In this document: piece after piece, positions 1 through 14,000 of the stretch | How the letters are laid out: the number at the start of each line of letters is the position of its first letter | Position numbering within the stretch: the first letter of the stretch is position 1 | Assembly: GCA_008931825.1 (NCBI GenBank) | Contig: QXVZ01020190.1 | Span: 1 to 24,053, forward strand | Length of the DNA stretch: 24,053 nt | Origin: Phallusia fumigata | Lineage: Eukaryota > Chordata > Ascidiacea > Phlebobranchia > Ascidiidae | Direction: 5' to 3' | The notes under the pieces: model-generated | The model's database searches: none | What the model was told of the DNA's origin: nothing | Seen by the model: the letters and a program-made list of their open reading frames with translations, nothing else | Made by a program: the position numbers and the translations under genes

Positions 1-1953
1 TTTTGACGCTTTGCGTACAACATCGTGGGGCACAGAAATGTAACCACTTTTGTGGAATAACAGACAGATCGAAATGGTTTTGAAAAATCTGTATCGTATC
101 GGATCGCAATTATCCCCTCCGAACACGTATTGATTTCGGCATCCCATTATTTTTGAGTAACGGGGCTAGGATCCAATTGAGCCGCTTGGGCGTTACAAAG
201 CACAACGACCAGTGTCACACTGACGGCTGATTGCACGTACTGCTTCTGCGCGGTCGCCGTGTGTCGCTACACGCATTTCGCATGTGCAAAATGTAAATAC
301 GTTGCGGTTTAGCCGCGAATTATCATATATGTCGGTGCGCCATGCCACACATGTAAATGAAAATAGTAGCTCTACTGATTTTCCCTTTGAAATAAGTCAC
401 TACAAATAGCCATGCCCTGGAAAATCCGTGTCTATTAATATGTTTGAGCCACACAGGAAGCGGATATCATGGGATTCTGTATCAAGAAATGTCAAACTGT
501 TCTGGATTTTGTTTCACAAACCATGAATAATCAGTTTAATTACAATGACAACCGTCATTTGTTTCGTTTATTCTAATTTTGTTGAATCCCTCACTTTTCA
601 CTTCGTGCGAAACTCGTAGCATTTTTACATGCAGATTTCCACCCGTCAAACGTAACTGTGAAATTTTCCAAACCAATCGAATTTTTCCTCTGCTGGTTTC
701 AATTTTGCCCGGCCCAAACAAAAATGTTTTTAAGCGTTTTTCAAATGCCAAAAGAAAAAAGTTTCCGCAAGGTAGCGCAGTAGAGCAAAACTAAGGCGTT
801 GTCCAACACATTCACCAACAAACTACATTTAAAATCCGAAAGTCCCAAAAACTTGGTAACTATGTTAGCTCCCTTTACTCCGAAAAACGCCTTGCATGCA
901 TATCATTTTTAACACTTTATTTTGGGTTTTTTAACACTTCGGTTTCAAAGTACACGTTATAAAAAGTTTGGAAGTAAAAATTTTGTAGGCCTGTGATACA
1001 TATTTTATTTCTCTCTCATTCCGGACATTTCTCTTTTCATTTGAACATTCCTCTGTCATTAGGCGGAAATGAATCATGTAAAACACAGTTTCGGTGAGCC
1101 CCACGATGTAGTCTTGCTTTTTTGTAACGACCGAAGCCGAACAGTGCAATAAATCTGGATCGATAAACATCCGTATTGGCCGAAAAAAACGACACGTCAC
1201 CGTCTTTTTAAAGGCCGCTGGGATTTACTGCAAGCAGTTCGGTCGATACGCAATCGCATTTTTTGATTATAATTATCTGTCGGTTGCGAAAAGGGCGCAT
1301 GTCGGAATCATAGATCGCAACTGTTTCAAGATGCTTTTGATGCCGCCCCACGTTCGCATGTGTCACGTTGTCCGTTGATCGCTTCTGTAACACATTAACC
1401 ACGACATTGTAAAAGCCCATTGGCCTGACTAAATTGTTTGACTTTGCCTTGGTTTACCGAGAACTGCAAATATCCGGGACAAGGAAAGCTCGGTAGTTAA
1501 ACAATCGTCGTTTCGCAAGATTTGGCCGCTTTACAAACCTCGGATGATTTTGATCCAATAAGTCGTTTTAAGTATTCCTGTATTTGATCGAAAATCGCAT
1601 CGGGCGCCGCACATTATTTTGACCTCGAATTCACTGTTTGTCGTCCTTCCGTAATTGAAAGCCGATTTGCAAAGTTGCGGCATCTGACAACCGCACTGGC
1701 TCTTGCCCGTGCGGTTTGTACACCAAAAGTTCCACCTTGATCGTTGGGTAAGCGGTGCCGGGGTTCACCGATCGGGCAACGTCGTAATAAACGACCCGCC
1801 AAGTAGCTATATTGTTACTTTCCCAAACCACAAGCCATTGTTTCCCGAAGCCCGAAGTACAAATTCGGCAGGAAACTGCAATAAATTTGTTCTCCGAACT
1901 TTGGCCTCAATTCTATATAAAGTATATGTTTAAATTTGATTTCGGTTTGGCAG
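1..1953. other. Left flank, no confident gene
   Basis: Presumed upstream PC2 intron or promoter-side DNA. I searched the plus strand for the missing PC2 signal peptide and first prodomain half, in particular the HGF motif before the YHF exon, and found no convincing exon. Minus-strand open stretches at 931-1200, 1208-1420 and 1631-1877 look partly exon-like but are unsupported (see findings). Confidence 0.4.
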
Positions 1954-2058
1954 GTTGTAGGCGACGACAGACTTTACCATTTTCGTCATCGTGCATTAAA
2001 AAGAACATCACAAGAGCCAAGCCTGGAACATATTTGGAAGTTGCGGTTGTCGCCAAAG
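1954..2058 (+). CDS. PCSK2: PCSK2 exon: middle of the prodomain
   Basis: Thirty-five codons in phase 0 containing the motif [11 protein letters not shown], which matches the YHF-x-H signature of convertase prodomains (YHFYH in mammalian PC2, YHFWHR in furin) and the secondary basic cleavage site after it. It begins after GGCAG at 1949-1953 and ends SPK before the donor GTATTT. The next exon opens with VKKV, which corresponds to the conserved VKM/VQW intron border of PC2 and furin. An alternative acceptor at 1960 (TTGTAG) would shorten it by seven bases and change the incoming phase. The antisense strand is also open here but has no support. Confidence 0.8.
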
Positions 2059-5000
2059 GTATTTTTGAAGTTGGCTTTAAACCACACCAACCTTAATCTG
2101 TAAAAGTCCATGCTTATTGTGTGCCGACCATAATCTTCTTGTGGCTGCAGGTCAAAAAGGTTCGACAACTCGAAGGGTACGGAAGATTGAAACGCGGCTA
2201 CAAGACAAAGGACCATTCTTATCAGGGCCACGACCCATTATACAAATTTCAGTGGTATATTGTAAGTAAAGTAACACGTTTGCCATCGCTGTGGTTAAAA
2301 CATATTTTGAAAGTTACGTTTTGGGATCCGGGATAAGTCAAAATGTATTTGCCAGACAGATTTCTGGTTCGATGTGATTCAGCGCTCATGAGTTTATAGC
2401 CACATGCTCGTTAAAATCCTTTCCTGTGGTCATTTTGCGGTACGCTAATATCTTTTCTTGAACAACCTGACTTTGTTTGAAGTGAAACATTTGCGGCCAA
2501 ACAAAGCTCGATTGGCCGTGCAAACAGCAATGTCATGGCTTATTGCAACACTTAACGGGACAATAACCTAAGCCCTCGTCCAGCGAAGGTTTGAATGACG
2601 CTGTAACGATGTGTGTTTTCCAGAACAACACCGGACAAGCTGGCGGCACCGTCGGCTTGGATTTAAACGTGCAAAAGGCGTGGGACATGGGCTACACTGG
2701 TAAGGGCGTCACTGTTGCCATAATGGATGATGGAATCGATTATCTGCACCCTGACCTGCGAGACAACTACGTGAGTCAGAGTTGCTGCCAATGCTGCTGC
2801 CGTTCGTTTGTGCTTAATCGAATTTTTATTGAAAATAACAGGACGCGACAAAAATGCTGAAAATTAAATTTGACCCCAGTTGCGGAAGCTTACTGAAAAC
2901 ACACAATTGACAAGAAAGTGGCATTTAAACTGTACATAAAAGCGGTTAAAAATGTTTATAGAAAGGGTTACTACTTACGACAATGCAACTTGTCCTATTT
3001 AAAAAAAACGACACAGCATGGACTAAAAAATCCGAAAGTGGACGCAACATAGCATTTTGCAAAGCGTAAAGCTTGTGTACACTGTACAATGGTAAATGTT
3101 ATGCTGAGTTCACAAGTGTCCGTTACGGTGAGGCGGCAACATACACACGATACGCAATATTACTTGAAACCTTGTATTTTTCAAAAACCTACAAACAATA
3201 TTGAAGCATCCGACAATATCGCAAATCATAAATAAAAATGCGCCATGTAATAAAACTTGAACAACGTGTGACAAAGATTGGCGTAAAACATAAGGCACTA
3301 AAAAAGAATCAAAAAGTAACTTTACCGACAACAATGGGGGCTGACCAGCGAACACGCCGCCTCACAATCCCGTCTTATCTTTGATCGCTTGATGCCAGAT
3401 TGCAAACATTCATTCTTCACGATTATTCGCAAATATTTGTTCAAACGTTTTCAACCGCACGTCGATCAATGCAATGTTGTTTGGCTCGCGTCCACCAAGC
3501 CCAACTAATCGTCGTCGTCAAATATGAAAGTGGTGCTTTTGACGTCCAGTTGGCGCTCGATCATACCGACAAGCCATTGGTCAGCCTCGGTTTTGCGTCG
3601 CAACCAACCCACAGTAAGGTGTCGGTCGATCATTTCGATGCGACGCTCTTCCGACAATGCAGCCCAGCGCCGTCGGTTGAGGCAACTGCTTCCGGCTAAA
3701 TCGAGCAGAGTGCGACGGAGGCGGCCACAAACCACATGGCCGACACAGCACACAACCTGCACCTTCTGCTCGCTTGCCATCTCTTTCCAAGGCACGTTTC
3801 GAGCCAAGTGGTACTGACTAACGCGATGGGATGTCGTTGAGCAATGGGAGCACTGCTCGTCCGAGCGGAGCTGGTCGCGAATGTCCCTTCTAAAGTCGTC
3901 CGTCGAAACGCTGCGAATGAGTCGGTCACGGAGACGCACGGGATGAGAGCAAGGCCTACCCCGGAACTTAAACGCGCGTTTCCGATGGATTTTGATTTGC
4001 TTCTCAAAGAGCATCTTTAGGCTCTCCTTCCATACACGTTTTGTAGCCATGGCCAGCGCCTGCGTTATAATGCCCAACTGGCCGCGGAATCGTATCTCCC
4101 ACGTGTACTCGGACACAAACGCGTATCCGACCGGCGACGGCACTGTCGGGCTGTTGTTGCTGGTCGCTGGTTTCAAAAATACTCGCAACTTGTATCGCTG
4201 GTCAGGTGACGCTGCATCCGCCGTTTCCAAGTAAACATACGGCGGGCTGGTGCAAATGTATCTGTTCTGTGCGACAGCTGTGTTGCTATCGACCCCATCG
4301 TAGCAAGCTCTGACGTGTTGCATGACGTCAGTGGTCATGTAGACGTCATGCCATGGGTGCCTGAGGGTCATACGTCGAACGTCCTCTCTGGCGTCGGGTT
4401 TCAAGGCATCAACATCGAACAGCTCCATCCTCTCTGTGCACACAAAGTACGGTGATGCTATAGCTTGCACACAAGCTGGTGCAAAAATATGATGCGAAAC
4501 CAAGTGCAACTTCCTGCTATACCCTGTCACGGGTTTCCACAACACGCGCGCACCGCGTGCCTTGCTAACTTGATACTGCATGCAGCTGGGAGCATGTTTG
4601 CCTCTTTTTTAGATTGTTGTGCGGCCCATAAGACCTTGCAGGAGTGGGGACGAAACCGCTCAAACAAACAAGGTGCCGATTTAACTCTGTGACAATGCGA
4701 AATGCGATCTATTTCAACTCCCTTTGTTTGCAATGGCGGGGTTGTAAACTTATATTGCCCCGACAGGGTCCATGAACTCGCACGGCTAGGGGTGCAAAAC
4801 ATATTGCAATATTTTGAAAACCCCAGCATAATCATACTGGGGAAAGATAATATCAATAATATCAAACAAAATTTATTTATTCTTACAATGTTTGAAGGGA
4901 TGTTGCAGCACTTTGGAAGAATTGTGTTTTATGTCCATAATCAGCATTTTTGATGCTTATATGCTTTACTATTGTTGAACCTAATGTGTCTAATAGAACA

Positions 5001-8000
5001 AACTGCTGGAATGCGTTTCTAAACCTATTTTATATGCCCTATTTCGTCAAACTAAAAAAAGGTTTTAGATTCGAACATTTGGGATTATAAATTCTGTGTT
5101 ATATTTGTCTGCGCATCGCCCATTAGAGAAAGCGCAATTCCCTTCAGCAGAAACCTATTCACTTTAATCACAAAACTGTTTTAATGCCAACTAAAATTGG
5201 ACGCTAAAATTTCTTCAGACAACTGGCATCCACAAAGTAATAAATTTTTAAATTTTAAAACTTAAACTTTACCTCTTTTGTGCTGCCGCATCGATGCCGG
5301 TGGAAAGCCGAAATTCAGTTCGTTTGCTTCGTTAAAGTAAGTCGTCAACTGTCGTTCCTGGTCACGGCCCAGGACGGTAACCACCACTCGTGACGTCATC
5401 AGTCTGACGGTGCGAAAAGCGTTGTTGACGTAGGGTTCGGTTGGCTCCACCTGGCCCGTGGCGGTCGCGGACTTGGCGGCAAAAGCAACCGACAGGAGCA
5501 GTGGCAGTAATTGGCGAATCGCGTTATCTCTCTTTGCTGGTCGGNTTTTGAAAACCCCAGCATAATCATACTGGGGAAAGATAATATCAAACAAAATTTA
5601 TTTTTTCTTACAATGTTTGAAGGGATGTTGCAGCACTTTGGAAGAATTGTGTTTTATGTCCATAATCAGCATTTTTGATGCTTATATGCTTTACTATTGT
5701 TAAACCTAATGTGTCTAATAGAACAAACTGCTGGAATGCGTTTCTAAACCCTATTTTATATGCCCTATTTCTTCAAACTAAAAAAAGATTTTAGATTCGA
5801 ATATTTGGGATTATAAATTCTGTGTTATATTTGTCTGCGCATCGCCCATTAGAGAAAGCACAATTCCCTCCAGCAGAAACCTATTCACTTTAATCACAAA
5901 ACTGTTTTAATGCCAACTAAAATTGGACGCTAAAATTTCTTCAGACAATTGGCATCCACAAAGTAATAAATTTTTAAATTTTAAAACTTAAACTTTACCT
6001 CTTTTGTGCTGCCGCATCGATGCCGGTGGAAAGCCGAAATTCAGTTCGTTTGCTTCGTTAAAGTAAGTCGTCAACTGTCGTTCCTGGTCACGGCCCAAGA
6101 CGGTAACCACCACTCGTGACGTCATCAGTCTGACGGTGCGAAAAGCGTTGTTGACGTAGGGTTCGGTTGGCTCCACCTGGCCCGTGGCGGTCGCGAACTT
6201 GGCGGCAAAAGCAACCGACAGGAGCAGTGGCAGTAATCGGCGAATCGCGTTATCTCTCTTTGCTGGTCGGTCAGATCTGGTCACGTTACGCATGGTCAAG
6301 GAACAACTTCTGTCTGTCCGAAGTCCGTCTTCTCATGCTGGATGCTTGGCGAATCTCGGCGCGGCTTTCGAAACTGTATCCTGTACTTTCGCCTGGAGCA
6401 TAAACGCAACAACCACCTCACAGGCTTTTCCTGCACGTAACGCCAGCCGGCATCTACAAAAAAAAACATGTTTTCACACAAGAGCCGTTCCGACAGTTAC
6501 TGATCGCGAACAGAAGCGATAACGCACGTCACTCATAATTTTCGGAGAACTACCAACTACAATAAACCTAAAAATCCTCGCTGGTGCATTTGAACTACGT
6601 AGCTCTCCGCGAAGCTGATTAACTGAACGCCGCAGAACTTTCTGTGCGGTCCAACCGCATGTTTAGTGCAAAATTACGTTGCTGACTGCTGGCGGTATTT
6701 AAACTCGGCGTCGGCGAAAGAGAACAATCGAGGCGCCCTGATGCTGTCACGTAGCTGAGCAAATAATAGTTTTCCCCCTTGTAAGACATTTGTAATGCTC
6801 AGTCAAGATCAGCCAAGCGCGAACGACTTTTGCAGTGATGCAAGCCTAGGCATAGGCAGCACCCGGCGGGGTAAGCATGCCGTCACTGAACCGAAAATAC
6901 CGGATTGCACCAACACGCTTTCAAAGCTCGCGAATTTACAGCCTGTCGTAAAAACTCGTTATGCGGACGAATAACGGCATTCCTGTAAATTTCTCTCTAT
7001 TTAACATCATCGCACTCTGCGGTAAAAACTTGGCACAGTAAAATCATAGACGTCGGCGCAAACAGGCGGCGATTTGATCAACTGCTTCCGATGTGCAAAG
7101 TCCCCCGAGTGCCCCGCGGAGCCCCTACTTCCCGCCTGATCACAACGCCCGCACCGGCACTCGATCACCAACTAAAGACAAACATGTTTTCGAAAGCGCA
7201 AACATGGCCGCCATGAACCCGCAAGCGAAGTCTTTGCGGGGTGGCAGAGGCATGCAACTTACGGCGATTTATCTGAGTCGGATCAGGACGGTTTGTTTAT
7301 TGACGTACATCTCCCACCTAAACACCTCAGCTAATCGGCTTCTAGCGATTAACAAATTGGAGAAACCGCGAAACACGTCTTGGCAGCCGGACAGCGTGCA
7401 TATGACCGCATGCCTCAACATGTACGACAATGCTACAACCCAACCTTTCCGGCAATTCATCACGCAAGGCACTGGCTTTTCGTGTATTTGAGCAACGTTT
7501 TAAATTGCGCACTTATAAATCTTGAACAAAGGCCGTCGCGGCGCTGGATTATTTAACAACCCTCGACAACTTGTGTCACATTTAAAAGCACGTCGGGGTG
7601 GAGTACAAGCCTTGCAAGCAAAAAAATACCTTTTCTTTGCGACAAATTTGTTACATCATACTTGTCGCCAATCAAAGGCACCCATGACGGCGCCTTGTAG
7701 TTATGTAACATCGTGGGACCCTGCTGGGCTTGCTTGACATGATTTCTCATGTGTACCAAGAGTCAACACGCAAATCATAATTTTCATTACTGCAACATGG
7801 CATAGTAAACAAGAGGTGATATAACAGCTTTGAGGTTACCACTTGCTGTGTACAATCTTAACTTTACTCATTTCTATTTTCAGAACGCGGAAGCCAGTTA
7901 CGATTTTAGCAGCAATGATCCTTTTCCATACCCGCGCTACACTGTGGATTGGTTCAACAGGTACGCTATACTCTCAGTTTATAAAGTTAATAGCTAAAGG

Positions 8001-11000
8001 GATACGTTAAAGTGGGCAAAATGACGACCGTTTTATGGCATGAAGATAGTGTTTAATGCTGTCATATGTCATTTAAGTGATATGCTACAGGGCAGCTTTC
8101 CATCACATTGAGTTATCGATCGTTTGTTTGCTGTGCGTGCGGCAGTTTGCGATTATGAAAAGCGTCCAAACTGTCGAAACCGTTTACGAGGACGGGTCGG
8201 ATTTATGATCATTTGATGGGAAACTAACAAACTATTAGTGGAATTATCAATTCGGTGACTGTAAAATTTACTGTTTACTTTCATCTTTCCGTTATTATCC
8301 ACCTGCTCCTCCGTCCAAATATCTGTAAAACGGTGTGGACAGAGCTGGGCTAAAACAATCACAAGTTTTAAAAACGTGATTTTGTTATACTCAGTTAACT
8401 TAAGTGTGACAAGCTGTTAATTGTTCAATGTCAACAAATAGAATAGGTCGAATTTATTTTTGACATTCCTAGTGATCTGGGTATTGTTCTGCTTTGTCCG
8501 ATTTTGGACATTTATCGATTTTACGGCTCAAAATCGCAAACATAAGGTACACAACGACCTGGCGATCAACCGACCTGTTTTCAAAACCTTTTTTAATTGC
8601 TTTCCCTAAACACGTAGGTGTCCAACACGCAGTATGTGGATTTTGGTCTGTTGTTACGCCGACAGGTGGCACTGACAAAAGGAATGCGACCTACGTGACA
8701 GGACTTCGAAAAATTCCCTTCGTTAGCGCGGGTCAAAATCGATGCGGATTTTGTTTGCGTGTGTGACAAATGGCGGTTCAGTGCAATCAGTGTTAATTTG
8801 CATTATTATTGCTGTTAATTTTGACTGGAAAATTCCGACCGCTGGGTGCAGCGTAATTAAGTTTGGAACGGGTAGAAAAAATAGAATGCTGCTTCCACAG
8901 AGCACCTGATCAAGCAGCACGTCAGCAGCCTTGTTTCGGGTCATGTGGGTTTGCATGGAAACTTCCGGAAAAAAACGTGACGAGCTGTTTTCGCATTGGT
9001 TGTGGTTTGTAGCGAGCGAAATGTTGCGCCACTTCAACAGCAACAGCGTGCAAAATAATACCGATTTAAAATGCAACGCCTGAAATGCGAAATTTCTAGA
9101 ACGTCGCAATTAGTGTCAAGCTAAATTTACATAAACTTTGGTTTTAAGAATTTGCAGTGCCAGTGACCTCAACATTTGTGCGAAGCGCTTCAATGCGCGA
9201 ATTGGTGCCCCAAGCAAAAACAGCGGGTCAACGACCGCGCACGATGGGAAAAATCACACTTTCTTATCACATCTGCGCCTGTTTGTTTGTATATGTTGAT
9301 TTCGATCGCTTTCGCCGGACGGTTTAAATATTTAGGCAAAATGTGCTTTAGCCTTGAATGCCGACACCATATTTAGACGCACAGTACAAATAGTACTTCA
9401 AAAAATGTTGAAAACATCATTTAGGTAATGATGTAATATGTTGTTTGAATCACGTGATAGAATCGTTACGTTTGATTTAAAATATTTTGCAGACACCAAT
9501 GTATTGACATTCCGCATTTTGCGACACTAGCCACCGCGAAGTATAGCGCTGTTAACTTCTTGTTATGTCGGTTACGCAATCGCCATATGCGGCTGATGAC
9601 CGTTACATTTATTTGCCATGTTTCCTAAATGGATGCTACGCGACGACATTCTTTTCAGTCACTTGCCTTAGTCTTCACAAAAATATCCGAACGTAGCATG
9701 GGGCAAACATATAACATGCAAACACTAAAACAACTCCGTGGGAATCAAATCTACTCATCGTGTCGACATTTTATCGTTTGAAAACGCGGTATGGCGCCAA
9801 CATGTTCAGTGGTCGCATGAATCCCCTTTTTCACACAGTGGCCTCATTCAAAACTCTCAGATTGGGTCAGTTTGATGGCTTTTACCAAATACGAAGCTTT
9901 TTTACCACAGTTTGCACTCAATGATTGGGACATTGCGGATTCTTTTGATCCTTATCGCCTAGCTTATCAGTGATGGTTGTTCCAAAAGAAGATTTATCCA
10001 ACTGAGCGTAAGCCTTTGTTAAGAAAGCGGGCGGCGTTGGCGTGTGGGCAGTGAATGACCGGCTGAAAATCGATCACCTTAATCTCGTTGTTTGCCCCAA
10101 AAGCAGGGTCAGATTCTCGAAAATACATGGTTTCCGTAGGTGTCGAAACGACCCGGGCCGATTCAATCAGCATTTCCGAACTGACCCTTTCCAAATACAA
10201 AAATGTGGCCTGTTCTGTAATGAAAGGAATGTATACGTCTACAAACCCGCAAACTCTAACTGGATTTTTTGGCCATAAATCACACAGACCTGATTTTACG
10301 GTTAAATAGAGACCTGACAACTGCCGAACAATAATGCGTTAAAGCTAAACGAACGTTATAAGGTAGAAAGTGCAGATGCTCTCATTTTTGCTTTCGACCG
10401 CAATCGATGTGGCAAAGGCGCAAATATGACTGCCTTTAAGCTGCATGTTGCTGCAGGCGCAGAAATACTTTGGTCGGTCGCTACAAGAAAATCTTTATCT
10501 TCTGAACTTCAATTTCGAAATAATGTGTATGACTTCTTTACAAACGGAAAGTTAGACCTACCAATACAAAATTGCAAAATAGAATCTATAACAGGACATT
10601 TTCAGGTAAATCTATTGCGTCAAACCGGGATAAAGATTACCTGCACTAGGTACACTGTATGTTGGTTCGAGTTGTTTCTTTGATGAATTTCAGTGTGGAC
10701 AAAGAACAACAAACGCTTATCGTTTTACACTTTCTTTTCCAGTCACGGAACACGATGTGCAGGGGAGGTGTCGAGCATCGCAGACAACGGGATATGCGGC
10801 GTGGGGGTGGCTTACAACTCAAAAATTGCCGGAATCCGAATGTTGGACCAACCCTATATGACTGACATTATTGAGGCGGCTTCGATGTCGTACAAACCAA
10901 ACCTTATTGACATTTACAGGTAGGAATATCGACTTAGCCGCGTAGGATGTAATCATAGTTGCCATGGTAACGTATGGTCGGATGTTTGTGACGTCAACGG

Positions 11001-14000
11001 CAAAGGTCGTGTGATAATACGTGGAAGAATCCGTCACAAGTACGATTGATTTAAGTCATGCCAAAACCCTTGAGTTATCTCGTCGCTGTGGGAACTGCGC
11101 ATGCGTCAGAGCGATCTGAACCTAAGTAAGCGTAAATCCGTCGATCACACGTTTCAAACCGGTTACGTCACGCGGAGTAGGTCCTAATGTGTCTATTGAC
11201 AGACTCAGAAAGCGGACATATGCCATTAATAGACGCAGTATCGATCCCTGGTACGGGGTGGGCGGTTGTACGCGACAGATGGGAAGATGAAATGTTGTTT
11301 TTACAGTGCGTCATGGGGACCGACGGATGACGGAAGGACTGTAGACGGGCCTCGCGAATTGACCTTACGAGCGATTGTCGATGGAGTGAATAAGGTATGT
11401 GACGGAAATGGTTGTTTATTGATTTTTTCGAATAGGCCTTGTAGCTGTTATTTCGCATATCGTGGCAACATGAGCAATTAAAAATAAAACAGGATTCGTA
11501 TCTAGAAGCAAACGTCTTTCGCAGTTGCCACATGCAACCGTTTTGATTATCTTGCTTCCAATCGTTAACTTCGTTCCCCGAAATGCAAGAATACTTTACG
11601 AGACAAACTGATTAACGTTTTCCTCAAATATTTTTCCATTGAAACCTTATTGTAACGACTGCAGTAATGGGGGCCGCTGTGACACAAGGGTTTTTCTTTG
11701 CAGCCCTACACATTTCATCAATCGTTAATATAAGTGTAAAAAGCCATTAACAGGGTTTAAATTATGAAACAAATCATGTGCTAAATGTATAATCGATGTA
11801 ATCACTCCAATCCCGACAATATGGTTTTCACCACTGCAGCGCCCAAAAATTAATACATGATCGGTCCCATAGGGCCGTAACGGACTCGGGTCAATTTACG
11901 TGTGGGCCTCGGGTGACGGTGGCGCAGATGACGACTGCAACTGCGATGGCTATGCTGCCTCCATGTGGACGATATCGGTAAATTCGGCAATTAACGATGG
12001 GGAAACCGCCCTGTACGACGAAAGCTGTTCGTCCACGTTGGCTTCGACTTTCAGCAACGGACGTGGTCAACGTCCCGGCTCTGGAGTGGTAAGCGCTTCG
12101 CGGTAATCTGTTTTTCTATTTGTAAAAAGTTATAATAGGAAAATGAATGACTTCTGTGTGATTTAAAGTTGCTGTTATTTTGACCCCGTGTGTCCCTCGA
12201 GTATGACTGATGGAGGGGACCCCGTGGTACAAAGGAACGTGCTCTGTTAATCCGTTATTTGTCCATGTGGCAAACAATGTTTTGCGTTCGTCGTCCTTCT
12301 TAGCGGTCTGACCTGATCAGTCGTCTAACTCGAAAAAATCTCAATACGGCGGTTTTCTTCTGCTCATAACCTTTAAATAATAAACAAGTGGATTTCACTA
12401 GCCCTTTGAATGTCGTTGTGTAAATACGTCTAATGTCACAGGCAACCACAGACCTTTACGGACAGTGCACGCTGCGTCATTCGGGTACATCGGCCGCCGC
12501 ACCTGAGGCCGCTGGCGTCTTCGCGCTGGCCCTGGACGCCAACAGGAACCTGACATGGCGTGATATGCAGGTGTGTTTAGCAGTTTCTTGTGGCTACACT
12601 TACCGGCTCGGTAGAAAGATCTGACATAACGATGTGTTTGTAGCACTTAACGGTTCTTACCTCGACACCAAACCAACTGCACGACAGCTTGCACCAGTGG
12701 AAGACAAACGGAGTCGGTCTGTTTTATAACCACTTGTTTGGATTCGGCGTTCTGAATGCCGAGAGAATGGTGAGCAACCGAAATTCTTTCAAAAGGGTTA
12801 TTTTTGTTGCTTGAATTTTTATGAAAACGCAAGGTTTTTTGGCTATGACTTTATCAAATCTTATGGGCTTTCGCGTTGGACTTTTTTTTAGGCCATAGGT
12901 GATTAATTATAGGTCCTATACCATACAATATTAACCTAAATTGTATATATGCAGGTTCCCCACTGAATTTGTTTAACGCTGTACTGTATGCATTTTAGGT
13001 AAAAATGGCGTCGACCTGGAAAACCGTGCCCGCGCGATTTCGTTGCGAAGGCGGTGTCATCGAAAAACCTTTCAGCATACCGTCAGATGGCGCACTAGAG
13101 CTAACCATCGACACTGAAGCCTGCGACGGGAAGCCCAACCACATACGATATTTGGAACACGTACAGGTTTGTCGAAGACTCTTTAAAACATAAATTTAGC
13201 TTTCGGGTCACCTCACGAACGAAAAGATTCAAAGCGAATAACACGGAAAACATTTTGATTAAAAAAACGGAAAGGGTGTGGGGTCAGGCTAATTACTTGT
13301 TCATGCATATTTTATACGTTTGAGTGGCGTAACAAATGATTGAAACGAGCAACCTTATAATGTCGTAAATTGGATCAATAGCTTTACTACTTTGAATCCC
13401 CTACTTCACTACCTCGGACTACGGTCAGTGCGCTGTAACAACATAATAACGGCCGCTTTTGACAACCTGTAGTGGTACTCCAGGTCTGCTGAGCCTAAAT
13501 GAAACCAAATTTTTGTTGCGTCGACCGTAGCCGCCCTGCTAGCTCAGTCGGTAGAGCGTTGGACTCTTAATCCAACGGTCGTGGGTTCGAGCCCCACGTG
13601 GGGCGAGTTTTTGTTTTAACTTGAGACCCCACCCTGGTTAAGAATGTTTTGAGATTTCCAATATCCCATAAATTTTGCCATTTTAACGACTTTTCACGAA
13701 ACTGCAAATTATTGCTTCTCTTAACATCCCAGAAGAATGATAAAATAAATTTTATTTTTGTTTGTTTCCGTGCCGTATATCTATTTCTAAATCAATGGCA
13801 TGAATAAATCCATTTTTTGTCCTGCCTTAACCAACAATAACTTGCTGTAGGTTTAGACATATGTACCGATGGTCTACCACCGACTGAAAAATTCCTGGAA
13901 TAGCCACAGACACTTCCTTTGCATGGTTATCGATAATAGTTTTAAACTCCTCTACTGCAACCGCCCTGCTAGCTCAGTCGGTAGAGCGTTGGACTCTTAA

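Noticed and set aside
1069-1095. Possible tiny PC2 exon (AEMNHVKHSF) after a pyrimidine-rich acceptor
   Set aside because: It resembles the prodomain segment before the HGF motif, but its phase 1 donor does not fit the phase 0 acceptor that best matches the furin/PC2 intron position, and it would delete several prodomain residues.
1979-2231. Minus-strand frames over 1979-2231 that look like an exon
   Set aside because: They lie antisense to two well-supported PC2 prodomain exons with matching phases and family motifs, so they are shadows.
7093-7491. Plus-strand open frame of 132 codons
   Set aside because: The first codon is GTG, no splice context or known domain is visible, and the composition looks like random translation.
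8723-9109. Minus-strand open frame of 128 codons in a PC2 intron
   Set aside because: No domain, no supporting splice sites; within the length expected by chance.
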